From an uncultured Fretibacterium sp. (lineage in GTDB: Bacteria > Synergistota > Synergistia > Synergistales > Aminobacteriaceae), in NCBI GenBank assembly GCA_937911045.1, contig CALEPX010000040.1:1-44391 (forward strand): a stretch of 44,391 nt of DNA. Direction: 5' to 3'. The notes under the pieces were generated by a model. The model was not told the DNA's origin. It saw only the letters and a program-made list of their open reading frames with translations, and did not search any database. Below, piece by piece: positions 40,521 through 44,391 of the stretch. The first letter of the stretch is position 1; every line of letters starts with the position of its first letter. The position numbers and the translations under genes are program-made.

Positions 40521-43167
40521 TTAACGTCCCCTGCGCCTCGCGATTAGAACCGGGAGTGCCAGCGCAAGACACAACGCAGATAACCCCACTTCGCACCCGC
40601 CGCTCGACGAACTTACGCCGTTCGGTGTGTCCGGTGTATCCGGATCATCGCCGCTGATAGTCACTTTTACACACACGGGGGTCGAATCATTGTGGTTCTC
40701 ATCGCCCTGCACCCTGCACCAGACGTAATACGTACCCGCCGCGGATGCCTCCGGGATGAGCGAGCTGTATTCTGTCGCCGGATTCACATCGTCCGAACTC
40801 AGGCCGTAGAACATCCTCACTCCGCCCTCATAACGCGCGTCATCATTCAGAAGAGCATGCGCCTTTCCGTTAGCGTAGTTGTTGGATGCCGAAGGGGCAT
40901 GCAAAAGCCTTGCTGTGGCTCTCTCGTTTACCCATATATCCAGCCATTCGGAAGTAACCGCGTTGCTATCATCTGCGTTCGCGTCCTTCTCGCTTCTTAG
41001 CCGCACATGGTAAGCGCCGGGGTAGTCGAAGGACACTTGGCCGTTCTTGTCAATCGTTATGCCCTTCCCGGTCTCCTGTGCCTCCCACGTGTACTTGACA
41101 GCCGTCTCCTTCCCACTGCCGGTGTGGGTTTCCACCTGGAATTTGCCCTCACCCTCGATGGACTCACTGACGTTCACTCCGCCTATGAAACGCCCGGTGA
41201 CGACAAGTTGCGTGTCGCCGTCCGCGAACTCAGTGCGTACAATGGGGATGTCCTCCTCAGTATAGTCATCGCCCAGCTTTTCGGCTGTGATCTCTTTCCA
41301 GCTGGAATAGTTATTTTCGTCGGCTTGATTATAAACCCGCACGTGGTAGTATTCTCCGTCTTTGGTAGCTTTGGTAAAGGACACCACTCCGTCGGTCGTC
41401 ATTTTAATGCCATTCTGCTCCCGTGCCTCCCAGTAATAGGGAGCATCCACCTCGATATCGCGGGCGTTGTAGGCGTGAACCTCAAGTTTCCCGTCGCCCT
41501 CTATGCTCTCCGGATTCGCGTCCTCGATGCCGTTGTACTCCCCGCTGATCCGGTAGTCCACCTTCTCGCCCGCGACATTGATCTCCAGCTGGGCGGTTTT
41601 GCCAAGGTCGGAGTTTTTGATATAGGAGTTCGCGCCGGGGTTGATGGGATAGGTGTTCTCGTCGATGAAATACCTTAAGAAACACTTACCCGGCCTTACC
41701 GCCGTGTACTTCAAGCCGGCGGAGGTCTTCTCAAGAACGATGGGGGCAGAGTCCCCGGACAGCTCATTCCCGGCCTCGTCCACGACGCGCCACTGGCCGT
41801 AGTCCACGTTGAAGCCGTAGTACGCTCCGCCGAGGTTGTTGTAGCCATTGACGGGTAGGTAGTCGGTGTAGGAGTACTCCCCGATTTGCATGTTGGCCAC
41901 TGTCATGTCCTTATTCTGGGTGATGACCCCGATGTTTGTTGTGCCCAGCGAGACGTAGCTCAGCGGATAGAGAGCTGTCATGCCGGTGATTTCGTTGTTA
42001 ACAACGGTCTCATCGTAAACCATCTGCGCGCCGGTAGAGGACATGGGCGCGTGGGTGGCGATCAACTCCACGGCATTCTTGATGTCCTTGTCCGCGAGGA
42101 CGGTCTCCCAGTTGATGTTCAGCGGGTCGTAATCGACATCGATAAGCGCGCGCTGCTTGAGGTCCTCCCTGGCTTTTGGGCCGAAGGAAATGACGGGGTT
42201 TAAGAGCAGGCCCATATCATAATAAATTTCTACCTTGTACGAGAGCATGACGGGGCAGTTGTATTTCGTGGTGACGGTGGTCTCGGTCTCGCTCTGCTTC
42301 AATATCGCGGTGGTGTAGGGCGGTAAATTGGCAGTGACAGTGTTGCTTTCGGTCTTGCTGCTCGTTGTTGATTCCGATTTCGACCACCCGTCCGAAATAG
42401 TCTGAGAGGCCGAGAAGGACACCTCGGTGTTAACTTTTAAGACGGCACCTAAGAAGTTTGCTTCTGACCCGACTGAAAGCTTTACCCCTTCCGTAAAGCC
42501 GTAGTTAAAGGAGTGGTTGATCGTGCTCGTGAGGCTCGCGGTAATGGTTTTCGACAGGGTCTGGCTAAAGGGATTTGCCACGCCGTCATCGTTCACCAGC
42601 GTCGCGGTCTTTCTGACACTCGGCGTGTCGGGCTCAGTGAACGTCGAGACGTAGTGCCCCACGTCTCCCGGCAGGATCACGCCGACTCCGAAGTCCGAGA
42701 AGCGCACTTCTATGGTAACATCAACACCATCAAACTTGAAATGCAGGGTCGTCGCCACATATCCATCGTTGTTCCACTTCGGATCCGTGTACTCGTAATT
42801 GTCACTGTTGTACTTCCCGTTATTGTAGTACGCATGGAACTCCGGAAACAGGACGTATTCTCTAGCAAGGTCCAGCGCGTCAACCTCCCTATTCCCCATT
42901 GCCCCTCCCATTGCCACGCCCAAGGCCGTCAGCATCCACATATCGACCAGCGAGCGGTCGAAGAGGGAGCTGTGACTTGCCTTGAACACGTCCTCGTAGA
43001 ACTTCTTGTAGCTGTTGAAGTTGGGGGAGTTGATGTTGTAGTAGGTTACGCCGTCAATGGTGTAGGTGTCCTCGATGGCGGGGGGGGGTCTCCTCCGCGA
43101 GAGCCGGAGTCGCAGCCATCAGCAGGGACAGCGCGACCAAAAACGCGAAAATTTTTCTGTTTATCAT
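40521..43167 (-). pseudogene. Secreted aerolysin-like surface protein with SYNERG-CTERM-like tail, frameshifted at a poly-C tract
   Basis: The ATG at 43167 follows GGAGGCG and encodes a signal peptide (MINRKIFAFLVALSLLMAAT, then PALA). At nine consecutive C residues (43080-43088) the frame is lost; with eight, the frame joins the downstream 822 residues, giving 881. In that numbering ~189-317 is an aerolysin/ETX-type region of alternating Ser/Thr strands (NHSFNYGFTEGVKLSVG, SESTTSSKTESNTVTA, YNCPVMLSYKVEIYYD). Two related Ig-like units follow at about 555-650 and 660-755 (SIEGDGKLEVHAYN and SIEGEGKFQVETHT). The end, SSSSGGCEVGLSALCLALAL plus RRRGR, is a C-terminal sorting signal typical of Synergistetes. 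Such folds assemble beta-barrel pores. It may be phase-variable (currently off) or carry a base-calling error. It is GC-richer than its surroundings and flanked by IS ends. Confidence 0.75.
43080..43088. repeat. Homopolymer G9/C9 tract in the toxin-like gene
   Basis: Nine identical bases lie just after the signal-peptide coding region. Eight, or any change of three from eight, would restore the reading frame. Such tracts slip during replication and can switch genes on and off. Confidence 0.9.
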
Positions 43168-43485
43168 AATTTATTCGCCTCCATAAATATAAAAAGCTAA
43201 AAAGTTCAAACAAACATGATCGATCACGCTACCAATGCCACGGAGGGATCAGCGTCCGAACTTCGAGATATTATACAATATTATTCATTATTCCAAATGC
43301 CTGAACTGAAGCCGGTTGAAGCTGCTGAAGCAGTCTCCCTATGAAGGAAATAACTTAATTCGTTTCGAGGAACTGCCTTTAGAAGGCCATTCTTAGAAGC
43401 ACTTTTCTTCGATACCTATTTAGGGATTCGCTTCATTTCTGGACTTCACATTATTCAGCCGCCCTTCACTGCATTCAGTCGAACC
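43168..43485. other. Upstream region of the toxin-like gene
   Basis: It contains the leader of the surface-protein gene (ribosome site near 43177). Beyond about 43290 it holds worn DNA with no gene or motif that I recognise. Confidence 0.4.
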
Positions 43486-43566
43486 GGGTGTACCAATTTA
43501 TGGTGATTTCTCTTAGTACTCCCATGCCTTCTGTCATATAACCACTGCTTTAATGATAGCCATATG
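43486..43566 (-). mobile_element. Solo right-end remnant of the ISLre2-like element
   Basis: GGGTGTACC followed by TTTATGGTGATTTCTCTT and the segment to ATAGCCAT matches the complement of 40366-40443 with a five-base deletion and few changes. It is inverted relative to the element at 39202-40443, so the two right ends face each other across the toxin-like gene. Confidence 0.75.
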
Positions 43567-43622
43567 AGTCACCTCACCAAACAAAAAAATTTTTATCCGG
43601 GAACTGGAAAATCTCCTTGTCC

Positions 43623-43850
43623 ATAAAAAACACATTCACATTCAGGGATTCTAACCCTATCATGTGTTACAACCGACACCGACAAGTCGGTGAACCCTCT
43701 CTATGACGCTCGACCTAGAATTCCAGTAAATAACACTCTAGGGAACGTATTTGTCATTCCGCTTAAGTACTTACGCTTAAGTACTTAAATTGATTGCATT
43801 AATAATACTATGACTCGAAGCGAATCATAATCGTAATTTTACGTAATTTC
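43623..43850. repeat. Structured ~200-bp repeat, copy B
   Basis: Second copy of the block at 38755-38958, in the same orientation. Its stems are AACACAT/ATGTGTT with AGGG/CCCT, CACCGAC/GTCGGTG (longer than in copy A), and CCTAGA/TCTAGG framed by ATGAC/GTCAT. The tail (AATCATAATCGTAATTTTAC near 43823) also matches copy A. Confidence 0.6.
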
Positions 43851-44150
43851 GAATAGCTCTTTGAATCGCAAGCTTGTGTCTCTGGGGCATAAGGTTATTT
43901 AATACATGTTGAATTTGTTTGCGCTTTTTTGGTCGTCCGTCCTTAAAATCCGGTCTTTGACGTGCCACGGTCTTACCTTCCTGTGTACTCTTCAGTTGGA
44001 CACCCTGAACCAGACCGCGAGTAATCCGAGCCAATTTTATCCCCAGCTCGAATCACTTTCAAAAGTTCATCAAGCTGAGTCGGAAAATTTTTGCTATGCT
44101 CCTGCGACTTCAAGGGTTTCAATCTGAACTTCCAGCAATTACTATCTTGA
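43840..44150 (-). pseudogene. Serine-recombinase (resolvase) remnant, copy 2
   Basis: The minus strand encodes LDELLKVIRAGDKIGSDYS (about 44080-44025) and then, in another frame, ARITRGLVQGVQLKSTQEGK and TVARQRPDFKDGRPKKRKQI (44034-43915). The latter is the typical linker before the C-terminal HTH of small serine recombinases. The catalytic middle is deleted. It matches the copy at 18640-18970 and is likewise placed just after an Rpn gene. Confidence 0.6.
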
Positions 44151-44181
44151 AACACGTATGCTTTTCGAGCAGCTTAATCGC

Positions 44182-44391
44182 TCATAATTTTGCAAATTCT
44201 TCAACCGGTAAATCCGTCGCTTTAGAAATATCAGCATCACTCAATCCCCTTGCTCGCAAACGACGTGCAGTCTCTAAATTAGCCTTGCGCCGACCTGTAA
44301 TAGCTCCTTTGTCTAAAAAATATTTCTCAACAAAACTTTCTGCTTTAATTCAACGTCTTTCAGATTCACTGCCCTGACGATGAAATTAAAA
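44182..44391 (-). pseudogene. Rpn-family nuclease, deleted second copy, cut by the window end
   Basis: The minus strand starts at the edge in FNFIVRAVNLKDVELKQK, then jumps frame into VEKYFLDKG-like sequence and ends RRLRARGLSDADISKATDLP, VEEFAKL and stop. Compared with the intact gene at 19044-20045 it lacks about 35 residues, including the whole GEARGEKR array. A frameshift lies at the deletion. Confidence 0.75.

Noticed and set aside
41007..41678. 223-residue plus-strand open frame
   Set aside because: It is the reverse shadow of the Ig-like region of the surface protein and has no supporting features.
42513..43169. Long plus-strand open frame opposite the toxin-like gene
   Set aside because: It is antisense to the signal-peptide and mature part of a protein with clear motifs, and its own product has no ribosome site or recognisable pattern; GC-rich DNA favours such shadows.
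1..44391. tRNA, rRNA or CRISPR array
   Set aside because: No cloverleaf, rRNA signature or regularly spaced repeat was seen on either strand by reading; a tRNA and array search program would settle it.

Overview
The window looks like a chromosomal segment of a gut-type anaerobe of the Synergistetes (Synergistota). The best evidence is the last ~30 residues of the surface protein at 40521-43167: a Ser/Gly/Cys motif, a hydrophobic stretch and a terminal Arg cluster, as in SYNERG-CTERM tails. The catabolic half fits the same kind of organism: TRAP transport rather than PTS or MFS, and strong GGAGG ribosome sites. The taxonomic call is an inference. Base composition shifts sharply between blocks: the LRR region is AT-rich, the uronate region is in the mid-40s % GC, and the toxin-like gene is clearly GC-richer. 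The right half is therefore probably a patchwork of acquired DNA.

Left part (1-4990): a coiled-coil hypothetical protein, a secreted leucine-rich-repeat protein, a heavily decayed mannose-1-phosphate guanylyltransferase (manC) and an intact secreted GH28 pectinase. Middle left (5000-18330): a complete hexuronate pathway. TRAP genes dctPQM lie with uxaA on the minus strand, uxaB is divergent, and eda-kdgK-uxuA-uxuB-uxaC form a tight minus-strand operon opposite a second PfkB kinase. Together these would take galacturonate (from pectin via GH28) and glucuronate to KDG, KDPG, pyruvate and glyceraldehyde-3-phosphate. Two divergent promoter regions with palindromes are visible; no regulator gene is present.

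Right part (18330-44391): a mobile and decaying accessory region. It begins with an Rpn-family nuclease and a resolvase remnant, and ends with a second, damaged copy of the same pair in the same orientation about 25 kb away. Between them lie: an orphan ParB; a string of pseudogenes (GntR, RpiB-like, TIM, PdxA-like, DUF1537 kinase, transporter tail) that is a decayed acid-sugar pathway; a four-gene minus-strand cluster (PP-loop enzyme, MATE-HATPase fusion, ATP-grasp, GT2-DUF218 fusion); IS and MITE debris; a compact Cas10-like/RAMP/small-companion operon with a MATE transporter and a small CARF- or ring-nuclease-like candidate; an ISLre2-like element; and a secreted aerolysin-like protein frameshifted at a nine-C tract.

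The best candidate for an undescribed system is the minus-strand operon 38415-32799. It has a Cas10-type double-palm polymerase with an intact DD pair and no HD domain, a multi-RAMP protein, a small Csx19-like protein and a MATE membrane protein. No Cas7 backbone, Cas6, Cas1/2 or CRISPR array is visible. The second is the phase-variable-looking pore-forming surface protein between outward-facing IS ends. The third is a ~200-bp repeat at 38755 and 43623 with several conserved stem-loops and a compensatory change in one stem. No rRNA, tRNA or CRISPR array was found.
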